A DNA stretch of 28,409 nucleotides, taken from contig CALBPH010000062.1 of NCBI GenBank assembly GCA_937899365.1, positions 1 through 28,409 on the forward strand, read 5' to 3'. The DNA comes from an uncultured Leptolyngbya sp. GTDB lineage: Bacteria > Cyanobacteriota > Cyanobacteriia > Phormidesmidales > Phormidesmidaceae. Positions within the stretch are counted from its first letter, which is position 1. Each line of letters starts with the position of its first letter. Of this stretch, positions 1 to 8,537 are shown one piece after another. The notes beneath the pieces were generated by a model. It had not been told where the DNA came from. It saw nothing but the letters and a program-made list of their open reading frames with translations, and made no database searches. The translations under genes and the position numbers were made by a program.

Positions 1-442
1 AGCTAGATGTGCGAAAGCCAGATGACCCGTTTTCAGAGGCAGAACTGGCTGGGGCAGAACTGGCTGGGGCAGAACTGGGCGTCTGGGAATTGGCTGACTG
101 GGAGTTTATTAAAGAACAGGGCGGAATGATGTCATTGGGTGCGATCGCAGGATTGATCAGCGTGCTAGACGACCCCACACAGGCGTCTTTCCCCACATGA
201 CCCTGACCCACAATCAGCACACCCGTACCCAAACTCGCCCCGGCCTCAATAAACACACAGCCTTGCTTAGCCTGAATAACCACCCCCGCACCTACACATG
301 CCCCCGCACCAATGCGAATAGCGCCACCGGGGGCAGCCCTTAGCACCACACCTGGAGCAATGGCTGCCGCAGCATCAACAACAACGTCGCCGCCGCGATA
401 ATAATGGGTATGACTCACAAAATGTAGAGGCGAGGGTTCCAT
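1..442 (-). CDS. ccmN: Carboxysome assembly protein CcmN (partial, 3' end outside window)
   Basis: Reading the minus strand from the ATG at 442 gives 147 open codons to the window edge. The first ~95 residues are left-handed beta-helix (hexapeptide) sequence, with turns such as AAIAPGVVL, GAIRIGAGACVGAG and GASLGTGVLIVGQG, followed by IAPNDIIPPCSLI. After this comes a Ser/Ala/Pro-rich linker (SSAPASSAPASSAS). In the family, CcmN binds CcmM through the N-terminal domain and recruits the CcmK shell through a C-terminal amphipathic encapsulation peptide. That peptide would lie beyond position 1 and cannot be checked. It is the last gene of the ccmK-L-M-N series, about 35 nt after the stop of the restored ccmM frame. 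No strong Shine-Dalgarno precedes 442, so expression may depend on coupling. Identity rests on fold pattern and position. Confidence 0.88.
   Translation of the reverse strand, partial: MEPSPLHFVSHTHYYRGGDVVVDAAAAIAPGVVLRAAPGGAIRIGAGACVGAGVVIQAKQGCVFIEAGASLGTGVLIVGQGHVGKDACVGSSSTLINPAIAPNDIIPPCSLINSQSANSQTPSSAPASSAPASSASENGSSGFRTSS
41..79. repeat. 15-bp tandem repeat in the ccmN linker
   Basis: The 15-mer agaactggctggggc occurs at 41-55 and 56-70, with a partial third copy at 71-79. It encodes the SSAPA-type repeats of the CcmN linker on the minus strand. Because the unit is a multiple of three, copy-number change keeps the frame. Confidence 0.85.
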
Positions 443-477
443 CGCGGCGGTGCTGGAGTTGGACTAACTAAGGTACA

Positions 478-963
478 CTACGGGCGCTGAATCGTAGTTT
501 CGAGGACACGGCACTTGGCTCTGGGATCAACACCCACCAGACGCACATAGTGCCCAGAGTGCTCGGCTAGCTGCGCTTTTAGAGCCGCAATCACTTCAGA
601 CGGTCGATTTCCGCTAATGGGGTTGCCCGTTTGCCATGCACCGCTTCTATAGCGACGCTTATCAGCATATTCAGTGCTGACGCGATAGCCTTGGTTCACC
701 AACTGGGTTACCTGCTGTGCCAAATCAGAACTCACCGACGCCTGACTACCGTTGCCGTTCGCATTGGCAGCGCGGCCGTTGCTGCCACCGTAAGACGCCG
801 GTTGCGCGCTAGCACTGCTGGAGCCACTGGGAGCCTGACCGGGCTTTTGAATGGTGACAGCACGACCCCGTTGCTTGGCCCGGGGGTCAACGGCAAAAAT
901 GCGGACATAGTCAGTAGCATGGGCTGCCAAAACCAGCTGCACAGCAGCTAAGGCCGCCGAATC
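478..963 (-). pseudogene. ccmM: Out-of-frame 3' part of ccmM (end of SSLD3 plus SSLD4)
   Basis: This frame continues the CcmM protein after the frameshift near 965-1000. It reads SASRDSAALAAVQ...DYVRIFAVDPRAK (second half of a third Rubisco-small-subunit-like domain), a Ser/Gly/Asn linker (ASYGGSNGRAANANGNGSQA), and a complete fourth domain from LAQQVTQLVNQGYRVSTEYADKRRYRSGAWQ to VLETTIQRP. The fourth domain lacks the Cys pair present in repeats 1 and 2. The open frame extends upstream to 1227, but that part is only a shadow of repeats 2 and 3 in the wrong frame. No plausible start lies at the break. Unless the frame is restored, this segment is probably not translated. Confidence 0.85.
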
Positions 964-964
964 C

Positions 965-2467
965 CTAGACGCTGATACGATAGCGGCGCTTATCCGCAAT
1001 TTCAATGCCGAGCTTTTGGCCCTGGGCCAATATGGAGCGAATCTGGGGGACCAGTTCATCACTTGTTGTGGGGGCCGCGGCACTACTTTGGCTGGCTGCT
1101 GGTGCAGAACCGTTGCTGGATGTCTGTAATCCTGCGGGCTTACCATCCCCTCGCTGAATGGTAACCGGCGCAATCCGCCGCTTGGCGACAGGGTCAATGC
1201 CAAACATGCGCACATACTCGCCAGCATGCTCGGTCAAACAACCCTGTAAGGCTTCCATGGCTTCTGACTCACGGGTAGCTTGGATGGGGCTGCAGGTTTG
1301 CCACACACCGCTACGATAACGGCGCTTATCGGCATGCTCGGTACCAATTTTGTAACCTTGACGTAGCCAGGCCCGTACCTGACCGGCAACATCACCACCG
1401 GGGCTACTGCCGTTGGTTGCTGAAGCAACCGGCTGAGACGAGGAGGCAACCGCACTCTTACTAGCCTGAACGGGCTTACCATCGGGGCGCTGAACCGTCA
1501 TCATGCCCACGCGACGCTTGCCAACAGGATCAATACCAAAGATCCGCACATAGCTTCCTTCATGCTCTGCTAAACAGCGCTCCAGTGAGGAAAATACATC
1601 TCCCTCACGGTTAGATTGAACAACGGGACAGCTCTGCCAGACGCCGCTGCGATAGCGACGTTTGTCTGCATATTCTGAACCAACTTTGTAGCCCTGGCTT
1701 AAAAACTGGCGAACCTGCTGAACGATCTCGGGTGCTAGTGCTTGCATAGTATCTATACCAACGTTGTCGGTGGTGTGTGGGGTGTTTGAGCTGCTCGCCG
1801 AATGGCGGGCTAATTTAACGGCGACAGCATTGGCTGCACCATCTGGATATTCGGAATAATTTTTAAATGCGTTAGTAGCGTCTCCTACTTGAGAATCGTA
1901 GGAACGCTCGTGAATATGGGGTTCAACAATATCTCGAACAAGGGCCAGCTCTGCCTCGGTTACCCTGGGTAGAGCATCAGCTTGGGCCTGGGTGGTCACC
2001 ACAGCGCCAGAGGGCACACATCGGCCTGGGGGGATTTCAACGTCCTGGACCAAGGCATGCATCATTACGATCACACCGGCACCCAAGCGAGCATTAAAAA
2101 TTGTTGACCTAAAGCCAACAAAACTTCCCTCACCTAAATAGGCGGGGCCATGAATCAATGCTTTGTGGGTGAGTGTGACACTCGGAGATAGCCAAACAGC
2201 ATAGGATTGACCGTTGTCACCCTGCACACATCCCCTAACAAGACCGTGGATGACAACACCGTCCTGGATATCGCAATGACTACTTATGTAAAAGGGCAAC
2301 CCCTCATCTGCCCGGATTGAGGTACCAGGGGCAATTGATACCTCAGCTCCGATGTACACACTACCCACGACCTGGGAAAACGAATGAACGAAGGCCGTTG
2401 GCTCAATTAATGGCTTAGCCATCGATTGATATTGGGCAGAAGATGTTGCCATGGCTTGATGAACCAT
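965..2467 (-). CDS. ccmM: Carboxysome scaffold CcmM, truncated by frameshift in third SSLD
   Basis: CcmM cross-links Rubisco inside the beta-carboxysome and carries a gamma-carbonic-anhydrase-like domain. Residues ~15-200 are the beta-helix domain; the three family zinc-ligand histidines appear present (QDGVVIHG and LTHKALIHG). Then come Rubisco-small-subunit-like domains: SSLD1 (~245-330) and SSLD2 (~357-445), each with a Cys pair 18 residues apart as in the redox-sensitive family members, and the start of SSLD3 (~470-500). SSLD3 breaks off as ADKRRYRISV-stop where its sisters read RRYRSGVWQ. I place the start at ATG 2467 because GGAAGG lies ~11 nt upstream; the frame is open to a TTG at 2485. 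Met241 (ATG at 1747), just before SSLD1, could start the short M35-like form known in the family. The product has 500 residues and 2.3 SSLDs; the rest lies out of frame at 478-963. Confidence 0.9.
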   Translation of the reverse strand: MVHQAMATSSAQYQSMAKPLIEPTAFVHSFSQVVGSVYIGAEVSIAPGTSIRADEGLPFYISSHCDIQDGVVIHGLVRGCVQGDNGQSYAVWLSPSVTLTHKALIHGPAYLGEGSFVGFRSTIFNARLGAGVIVMMHALVQDVEIPPGRCVPSGAVVTTQAQADALPRVTEAELALVRDIVEPHIHERSYDSQVGDATNAFKNYSEYPDGAANAVAVKLARHSASSSNTPHTTDNVGIDTMQALAPEIVQQVRQFLSQGYKVGSEYADKRRYRSGVWQSCPVVQSNREGDVFSSLERCLAEHEGSYVRIFGIDPVGKRRVGMMTVQRPDGKPVQASKSAVASSSQPVASATNGSSPGGDVAGQVRAWLRQGYKIGTEHADKRRYRSGVWQTCSPIQATRESEAMEALQGCLTEHAGEYVRMFGIDPVAKRRIAPVTIQRGDGKPAGLQTSSNGSAPAASQSSAAAPTTSDELVPQIRSILAQGQKLGIEIADKRRYRISV

Positions 2468-2493
2468 CGGCCCATATCCTTCCAAGAAAGCTA

Positions 2494-2760
2494 CTAACTA
2501 AAATCCTCACGCTTGTCGTAGAGCGAGCCAGAATCCAGACTAACGGTGTCGACAATGGCAACGATCGCAGCATCCACCGGTCTTTGCCCATAGCCGTCAT
2601 GCTGACGAGCAGCGCTGCCGCGGGTGACCAAAACCCATTCTCCAGGTCCGGCCCCCACAACATCGGCTGCCACTTCATAGTCAGGAAGCAAACCTCCATC
2701 CTCACTGACAAACTGAACCAGTAAGAACTTTACGCCCGTTAAGCTCGGCTCTTTGCACCT
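2494..2760 (-). pseudogene. ccmL: Carboxysome vertex protein CcmL with missing 5' end
   Basis: The frame reads KEPSLTGVKFLLVQF, then SEDGGLLPDYEVAADVVGAG, PGEWVLVTRGSAARQ and PVDAAIVAIVDTVSLDSG, ending in YDKREDFS. This is CcmL, the pentamer that caps carboxysome vertices. Family members are ~100 aa and begin with a strand of the form M-x-I-A-x-V-x-G-T-V-V-S-T before KEPS. Here that strand is absent: in this frame a TGA lies at 2764-2766, and no ATG or GTG follows before KEPS. The nearby TTG at 2767 is one base out of frame. The DNA around 2754-2770 resembles a shortened version of the expected start. Only ~88 codons are recognisable; initiating at the TTG at 2691 would give 65 aa and lose the first strands. 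It lies between ccmK and ccmM, as expected. Truncation, rather than an unusual start, is my preferred reading. Confidence 0.82.
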
Positions 2761-2829
2761 TCTTCAATTTCCTTAGATTTTTTCCCTCGTCTGCTGACAC
2801 TCTTCTCCTGAGTAACTGAAACTAAAAAC

Positions 2830-3138
2830 CTAGGCACGAAACTGCTCAACTGCCTCGGTGTAGCGAATGGGCAGCACAAACTCCAGGTTTTCGTGGGGAC
2901 GAGCAATGATGTGGGTGGATAGCACTTCACCACCGTTAACTCGCTTAGCAGACTCAATACCAGCGGCAACTGACGCTTGAACCTCAGATACGTCACCACG
3001 AACAATAACGGTCACACGACCACTACCGATCTTTTCGTAGCCAACTAGGGTCACACGCGCGGCCTTGACCATCGCGTCAGCAGCTTCTACAACCGCGGGA
3101 AAACCGCGCGTCTCAATCATTCCTACGGCAATCGGCAT
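2830..3138 (-). CDS. ccmK2: Carboxysome shell hexamer protein CcmK (CcmK2-like)
   Basis: A 102-aa single BMC domain protein that forms the hexameric facets of the carboxysome shell. The start MPIAVGMIETRGFPAVVEAADAM, the pore segment KIGSGRVTVIVRGDVS, and the C-terminal HIIARPHENLEFVLPI are typical of CcmK1/CcmK2. Length matches the family. Start is ATG 3138 with AGGAG at 3149-3153. It is the first gene of the ccm operon; 63 nt separate its stop from the TGA that closes the ccmL frame. Many beta-cyanobacteria have two tandem ccmK genes here, but this locus has one; others may lie elsewhere. Assignment to K2 rather than K1 is by similarity and is not certain. Confidence 0.95.
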   Translation of the reverse strand: MPIAVGMIETRGFPAVVEAADAMVKAARVTLVGYEKIGSGRVTVIVRGDVSEVQASVAAGIESAKRVNGGEVLSTHIIARPHENLEFVLPIRYTEAVEQFRA

Positions 3139-3829
3139 TGTCGCAAATCTCCTAGATAAAACAGCTTTTGTTTAAGCATCTGTGTCTCAGCTGAACGGTA
3201 TTAAGAATTCTTTTGGAATCTCTTTACACAGCGAGACGTATCTTGCAAACCTTTAGTCTGCAATAACTCCATGACTACAATTCAGAATACGAGGGGGTAA
3301 GCAGTTTGACAATATAAGTCTCAATGATTGTTTCTAATGTTAAGCATTATCAATGCTGATGATCATTTGCTGCGAAAGGTAAACGATTAACTTTTGGGCG
3401 GAGGTTTATCCCTTGGCCTTAGGTTTCTTGGGCCGGAAGCAAACTAATTTGGTTGGGCCGACATTGGGTTTTTGTGGTGGCTGTTGATGGGGATGTGCAT
3501 AAATTGGTCGGGATTTGCCGATTGTTGAGGAATTGGTACAAGCCCTCGTCTGGGGGTGCCCATCAGGTACCATTAGAAAAATTATGGGATCTTAAAACTA
3601 GCTGTAGATTTTGTCTGGGCTAGCGATCGCAACTGAGATGTGGTCGCCAAGCCTTTAATGTATCTGGCTATTTTAAGCTTTCTGCGCGCTAGGGGCGTGA
3701 TGGACAATTTGGCCAAGTTTGTGTCTGAACGTTCTGGACTTTGGGTTTGGAACGTGGATGTTGTGGGCGCATGTGTGGACGGGCTGATGCCTGTTTAAGG
3801 TGGTTTATGGGTTGCCGGTGGGCTCTTTG
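3139..3829. other. Divergent intergenic region between ccm and ndhF4 operons
   Basis: About 690 bp separates two divergent CO2-concentrating operons and must hold both promoters. Near the ccmK side, 3306-3360 contains TTGACA (3306-3311), TCAATG (3321-3326) and ATCAAT (3349-3354), with palindromic TGATCA near 3358-3365. On the minus strand a TATATT hexamer could serve as a -10 for ccmK, but I see no good partner -35. A HIP1 octamer lies near 3623. The segment 3400-3800 is rich in T and G. A 46-codon ORF from 3659 to 3799 has no recognisable features. I cannot fix either transcription start. Confidence 0.5.
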
Positions 3830-5671
3830 ATGGCAATGATGCAGTCTTTAATTCAGTTGAGTTGGCTAATCCCGATTTACGGGTTTGCGGGGGTTTTATT
3901 GTCCTTGCCGTGGTCTACGGGGTTGGTGAAGCGAACGGGGCCTAGGCCAGCGGTCTACATCAACATTTTCATGACTGCCCTGGCGTTTGTCCATGGCAGT
4001 TGTGTATTTGCGGGCATTTGGAACGTGGGTTCAGTGGAGCTGCAGTTTCAGTGGCTGCAGGGCGCGGACATGACCCTGAGTTTTGACCTGGATTTGTCGG
4101 TGCTGAACCTCGGGGCGCTGGAGCGTTCGGCGGGGTTGGCGCTGATGGCTCAGATGTATGGTCTGGGCTACATGGAAAAAGATTGGGCGTTGGCTCGGTT
4201 CTTTTCGCTGCTGGGCTTTTTTGAGGGCGCTGTCAGCGGTGTTTTGCTGAGTGGCTCCTTCTTTTTAGCGTACTTTCTATTAGAGACACTGACGCTCTCG
4301 ACCTATCTGCTAGTTGGTTTTTGGTATGCCCAGCCCTTGGTGGTTAAGGCTGCTCGGGATGCATTTTTGACGAAGCGCGTTGGGGATATTTTGCTGTTGA
4401 TGGGGGTGCTTGCCTTAGCGAGCTGGGCCGTAGATCTCCATTACAACGAGCTGTATGTGTGGGTGAAGGTTGCGGATTTGAGCCCGATGGCGGCGACGCT
4501 GTTGGGGGTGGTCTTGATTGCGGGGCCGACGGGTAAATGCGCTCAGTTTCCGCTGCACCTTTGGTTAGATGAAGCGATGGAAGGGCCTAGCCCGGCTTCA
4601 ATTCTGCGAAACTCGGTGGTGGTGACCTGTGGTGCCTACGTATTGATTAAGCTGCAGCCAATCGTAATTCTGTCTCCGGTGGTTTTGAATGTGCTGATTG
4701 GCATTGGGACGACGACGGCAATTGGAGCTTCATTGGTTGCGATCGCACAAATTGACCTCAAGCGTGCCCTCTCTTATTCCACCAGTGCCTATATTGGCTT
4801 AGTGTTTATTGCCGTCGGTGCGGAATGGCCCGGTGTGGCCATCGGTCTGCTGTTTACCCACGCCGTGGCCAAGGCTCTAATGTTTATGAGCACCGGTGCC
4901 ATTATCAACAACACCAGCTGCCAAGACATTACTGAGCTGGGTGGGGTCTGGTCCCGCATGCCAGCGACAACAATTGCTTTTGTGGTGGGCGGTGCCGGCA
5001 TGGTGGGCGTTCTGCCATTAGGTGGATTTTGGGCACTACAGCTGGGCATAGACTTTCTTGGACGCGAGCATCCTGTCTTAGCGGCTGTCTTTTTGGTGGT
5101 CAATGCGCTGACGGTCTTTAACCTGGTGCGAGTCTTTCGATTGGTATTTTTAGGCCCTGTCACTGCCAAAACCCGTCGTTCGCCCTCGGTGAACTGGCTG
5201 ATGGGCACCCCGATGATCTCGCTCAGCATTTTTGTCTTGCTATTGCCCTTGGCGCTGAGGCGGATGTCATTACTGCCGCCGCTGCGCTATTGGAACCCTT
5301 GGGTGTTCGGCGCGTTGATTCTCTCTGGAGTGCTCGGTTTAGCCTTTGGCTGTACCGCACCCCTGAGTCGTTCCCTGGCTCGCTCTACCCAGCGACCCAT
5401 GCGTCTGATGCAGGAGCTGCTAGCCAACGACTTTTATACCGAAGAGCTATATCGGGTCACCGTTGTGTTTTTTGTGAGCCAGTTTTCACGCATTGTGAGC
5501 TGGTTTGATCGCTACGTGGTGGACGGGGCCGTCAACTTGGTGGGTATGGTTTCGCTGATGAGTGGAGAGGGCCTGAAATATAGTATTTCCGGTCAATCCC
5601 AGGGCTATATCTTCACCATTGTGTTGGGGATAAGTCTCTTGGGCTTTTTTATGACGTGGGCAATGTGGTAA
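3830..5671 (+). CDS. ndhF4: NDH-1 subunit NdhF4 (constitutive CO2-uptake complex)
   Basis: Antiporter-like subunit of the NDH-1MS' complex in the thylakoid membrane, which couples electron flow and proton pumping to CO2 hydration by CupB. The protein has many membrane helices and the NdhF4-type segment GPTGKCAQFPLHLWLDEAMEGPSPASILRNS, which differs from the NdhF1 type (FPLHVWLPDAMEGPTP). It ends with the long C-terminal helix region. The frame is open from GTG 3800; I prefer ATG 3830 (613 aa) since the family starts close to the first helix (QLSWLIPIYG) and GGTGGG lies just upstream. ATG 3836 or 3839 are alternatives. It is followed by ndhD4 after a 10-nt gap, which supports the F4 assignment over F3. 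Confidence 0.92.
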   Translation: MAMMQSLIQLSWLIPIYGFAGVLLSLPWSTGLVKRTGPRPAVYINIFMTALAFVHGSCVFAGIWNVGSVELQFQWLQGADMTLSFDLDLSVLNLGALERSAGLALMAQMYGLGYMEKDWALARFFSLLGFFEGAVSGVLLSGSFFLAYFLLETLTLSTYLLVGFWYAQPLVVKAARDAFLTKRVGDILLLMGVLALASWAVDLHYNELYVWVKVADLSPMAATLLGVVLIAGPTGKCAQFPLHLWLDEAMEGPSPASILRNSVVVTCGAYVLIKLQPIVILSPVVLNVLIGIGTTTAIGASLVAIAQIDLKRALSYSTSAYIGLVFIAVGAEWPGVAIGLLFTHAVAKALMFMSTGAIINNTSCQDITELGGVWSRMPATTIAFVVGGAGMVGVLPLGGFWALQLGIDFLGREHPVLAAVFLVVNALTVFNLVRVFRLVFLGPVTAKTRRSPSVNWLMGTPMISLSIFVLLLPLALRRMSLLPPLRYWNPWVFGALILSGVLGLAFGCTAPLSRSLARSTQRPMRLMQELLANDFYTEELYRVTVVFFVSQFSRIVSWFDRYVVDGAVNLVGMVSLMSGEGLKYSISGQSQGYIFTIVLGISLLGFFMTWAMW

Positions 5672-5681
5672 GGGGATACCG

Positions 5682-7313
5682 ATGCTGAGTGCGCTGTTAT
5701 TGATTCCATTGCTAGGGGCATTGGTTGTTGGCTGTTGGCCCTCTAAACTCACTAGCGAACGAGCTAAAACCCTGAGCATAGGCGTTTTGGCGATTAACCT
5801 AGTTGTTAGTCTGTATTTGCTGAGTCAGTTTGACCTGGCGATTACAGGGCTACAGTTTCGAGAATCTATCCCCTGGCTTGAACCCTTGGGGCTGGGCTAC
5901 GAGGTCGGGATTGACGGTTTAGCGCTGCCGCTGTTGATCATCAACAGTTTGCTGTCGCTAGTGTCGGTGTTTGCCAGTGATAACGATGTCCGTCGACCCA
6001 GGCTGTATTACCCCCTACTGCTGATCATTACCTTTGCGGTAGCCGGTGCATTTGTGGCCCAAAATCTGCTGCTGTTCTTTATCTTTTATGAGCTTGAGCT
6101 CATTCCCCTCTATCTTTTGATTGCCATTTGGGGTGGCCCTCAGCGGGGCTATGCGGCAACAAAGTTTTTGATCTATACGGCCATATCTGGCATTTTGATT
6201 CTGGCGTCATTTCTGGGATTGGTCTGGCTGAGCGGGGCATCTAGCTTTGACTACAGTGCCACCATGGCCCATGGGCTGCCCTGGATTCAGCAGGCGGTTT
6301 TGTTAGCCGCTTTGTTGATTGGCTTTGGTATAAAAATTCCTCTTTTTCCCCTTCACACCTGGCTTCCCGACGCCCATGTGCAGGCGTCCACACCTATTTC
6401 TGTCCTGTTGGCGGGAGTCTTACTAAAGCTTGGTACCTACGGGTTGTTCCGCTTTGGGGTGACTACATTCTCTGAGGTGTGGGTAGATTTGGCTCCCTAC
6501 CTTGCCTGGTGGGCCGTGATCAGCGTCCTCTATGGGTCTCTGGCCGCGATTGCCCAAACCGATATGAAAAAAATGGTGGCCTACAGTTCGGTGGGGCACA
6601 TGGGCTATGTGCTGTTGGCAGCGGCGGCGTCTAACCCCCTAAGCTATGTAGGGGCAGTATTTCAGATGTTGAGCCATGGATTTATATCGGCCCTTCTGTT
6701 CTTGGTCGTTGGGGTGGTTTACAAAAAGACTGGCACACGCGATTTGACCGTACTGCGCGGGCTGCTAAATCCAGAGCGGGGGTTGCCCCTCATTGGTAGC
6801 GTTATGGTGTTGGCCGTCATGGCCAGTGCAGGTATTCCTGGCATGGTGGGCTTTATCTCTGAATTTATTGTCTATCGCGGTAGTTTTGTCAGCTTTGTCC
6901 CCCAAACGCTGCTGTGTTTGCTTGGCTCTGGGTTGACGGCGGTGTACTTCTTGTTGTTGGTGAACCGTGCCTTTTTTGGGCGGCTGGCATCGACCGAATC
7001 CCAAGCGTTAGAGCAGGACCCTGTCTTACCGGTGGTGACCTGGCAAGACCGAGCCCCGGCTCTCTTGTTGGTGAGTTTGCTGTTTGTCTTTGGTCTGAGC
7101 CCCAGTTGGATGACCCGCTGGATTGAACCGACAACGACGGCCATGTACGACGCCATGCCCATCAAGCTAGAAATAACGGTACATCCGGCCTATAGAAGTG
7201 GACGGGGGGATGTGTCAGAGACGGGTGGTGTGTCTGTTGATTTGACCACCGTTGCCACCAACATAGATTTAGCGGATTTAGCGACCTGTTCGGATGGGGA
7301 CTGTGACCTATGA
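5682..7313 (+). CDS. ndhD4: NDH-1 subunit NdhD4 (constitutive CO2-uptake complex)
   Basis: Proton-channel subunit paired with NdhF4 in NDH-1MS'. 543 aa with about 14 membrane helices. Key family signatures are FYELELIPLYLLIAIWGG (the conserved helix glutamate) and GFGIKIPLFPLHTWLPDAHVQA (the helix lysine and HTWLPDAH), then AQTDMKKMVAYSSVGHMG. Start ATG 5682 has AAGGGG just upstream. The stop overlaps the cupB start by 4 nt (ATGA), so the two are translationally coupled. The last ~45 residues, after the final helix, form a hydrophilic tail ending DLATCSDGDCDL. Confidence 0.94.
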   Translation: MLSALLLIPLLGALVVGCWPSKLTSERAKTLSIGVLAINLVVSLYLLSQFDLAITGLQFRESIPWLEPLGLGYEVGIDGLALPLLIINSLLSLVSVFASDNDVRRPRLYYPLLLIITFAVAGAFVAQNLLLFFIFYELELIPLYLLIAIWGGPQRGYAATKFLIYTAISGILILASFLGLVWLSGASSFDYSATMAHGLPWIQQAVLLAALLIGFGIKIPLFPLHTWLPDAHVQASTPISVLLAGVLLKLGTYGLFRFGVTTFSEVWVDLAPYLAWWAVISVLYGSLAAIAQTDMKKMVAYSSVGHMGYVLLAAAASNPLSYVGAVFQMLSHGFISALLFLVVGVVYKKTGTRDLTVLRGLLNPERGLPLIGSVMVLAVMASAGIPGMVGFISEFIVYRGSFVSFVPQTLLCLLGSGLTAVYFLLLVNRAFFGRLASTESQALEQDPVLPVVTWQDRAPALLLVSLLFVFGLSPSWMTRWIEPTTTAMYDAMPIKLEITVHPAYRSGRGDVSETGGVSVDLTTVATNIDLADLATCSDGDCDL

Positions 7314-8449
7314 GCCAAATGATGACTTCTCAAGTGCCTAACATTCATCCGTTTGCCCACTATGTGGACCGTTTGATCTCTGGCGGCACCCTTTTACCGG
7401 ACACCCCTGACAATGTGGTGGAGGTGATGGGAGCCTTAGATAGCTATGGCATTGTGTTAGATCGCTATTCTAAAAATCTGATTCACATTGCCGATCATCA
7501 GTTTTTGGTCTTGTTTCCTGTTTTCAAATACTTTGATGGCGACATTAGTGTTCAGAAGATGTGGCAGCATTTTTGCCATGATCGCATCAACTATGAGTAT
7601 GCCGAATACACCATGAAGGCCATGATGTGGCATGGAGGCGGTGGTTTGGATGCCTATTTGGATACGGATGAGTTTCGGGAGAACTGTCAGGTTGCGATCG
7701 CAGCCAAAATCAAACTCAATCCGGTTCTGCAAGTCTTCCATCGTGTCTTTCCCGAATTCTTAACCGAGCAGATTCGTCAGCTCTCTTACTACAGCGGGCT
7801 CGGGCAGTTTTGGCGGGTGATGAGCGACATTTTTACCTCCCTGGCCGAGCGCTATCGCCGAGGGGAGATCACCCACATTCCCCAAATTGTTGACCATGTT
7901 AAAGATGGCCTCGTGGCGGATGCCGCTCGACCCATTACCTACAGTGTGGATATCGGCGGCAAGTCCTACGACATTATGCCTGCGTCCGCCGGTCTAACAT
8001 TCTTGCCCGATACAGCGATTCCCTATGTGGAGTCCATTTTCTTTCGGGGCACGCCCTTTCTGGGGACCGTTTCCTACAACGCCCAGGCCCAGCAAATTTC
8101 CCCCGACAAGAGCCGGTTTACCTACGGTGCCCTCTATGCCGATCCCTTACCCATCGGCGGCAGCGGGATCCCTCCCACTCTGCGGATGCAGGACATGTTC
8201 CGGCATCTGCCCGACTATCTTGAGGAGCACTATCTTAAAAGTGTTCGTGGTTTGGGCGATGTGCGGGTGAAAATTTGCGCTAGTTTCCAGCGGTCCATGT
8301 TCTGTGTGACCAATGCCGCGTTGATTGGCCTTCTGCCCAAAGGTGCTGATGCCACCGACCCGGAAGACGTGGCCGCTAATCGTGAGTTTTTGCTGGGTTG
8401 GATGGAGCGATTGGCGTCGTCACAACTGGAGCAGGTTCAAACCCCTTAG
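7310..8449 (+). CDS. cupB: CO2 hydration protein CupB (ChpX)
   Basis: Peripheral subunit of NDH-1MS' that hydrates CO2 to bicarbonate on the cytosolic side. 379 aa, soluble, consistent with the Cup/Chp family. Recognisable segments include HFCHDRINYEYAEYTMKAMMWHG, NPVLQVFHRVFPEFLTEQIRQ, YYSGLGQFWRVMSDIF and IPYVESIFFRGTPFLGTVSYNA. The histidines in the first two segments are candidates for the metal site, but I cannot say which bind zinc. Its position directly after ndhF4-ndhD4, with a 4-nt overlap, makes it CupB rather than CupA, which pairs with ndhF3-ndhD3. No clear terminator follows in the 88 nt before the next gene. Confidence 0.93.
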   Translation: MSQMMTSQVPNIHPFAHYVDRLISGGTLLPDTPDNVVEVMGALDSYGIVLDRYSKNLIHIADHQFLVLFPVFKYFDGDISVQKMWQHFCHDRINYEYAEYTMKAMMWHGGGGLDAYLDTDEFRENCQVAIAAKIKLNPVLQVFHRVFPEFLTEQIRQLSYYSGLGQFWRVMSDIFTSLAERYRRGEITHIPQIVDHVKDGLVADAARPITYSVDIGGKSYDIMPASAGLTFLPDTAIPYVESIFFRGTPFLGTVSYNAQAQQISPDKSRFTYGALYADPLPIGGSGIPPTLRMQDMFRHLPDYLEEHYLKSVRGLGDVRVKICASFQRSMFCVTNAALIGLLPKGADATDPEDVAANREFLLGWMERLASSQLEQVQTP

Positions 8450-8537
8450 GTATCACGATTTTTCTTGAGAGTTTCTTAGCGCTGGCACAAATCCCTGTGA
8501 TCGGCGTTAGGCTCAGATTACTAGATGCTTTTTTCCT

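Noticed and set aside
478..1227. A continuous 249-codon minus-strand ORF
   Set aside because: Only the part after ~965 encodes CcmM sequence; the 5' part is a wrong-frame shadow of SSLDs 2 and 3.
3321..3354. NdhR/CcmR-type site from TCAATG and ATCAAT
   Set aside because: The two halves are 22 nt apart, whereas the motif I recall has 10 nt. Kept only as a note in the intergenic entry.
3659..3799. A 46-codon ORF before ndhF4
   Set aside because: No Shine-Dalgarno, no recognisable features, and T/G-rich composition like the surrounding non-coding DNA.
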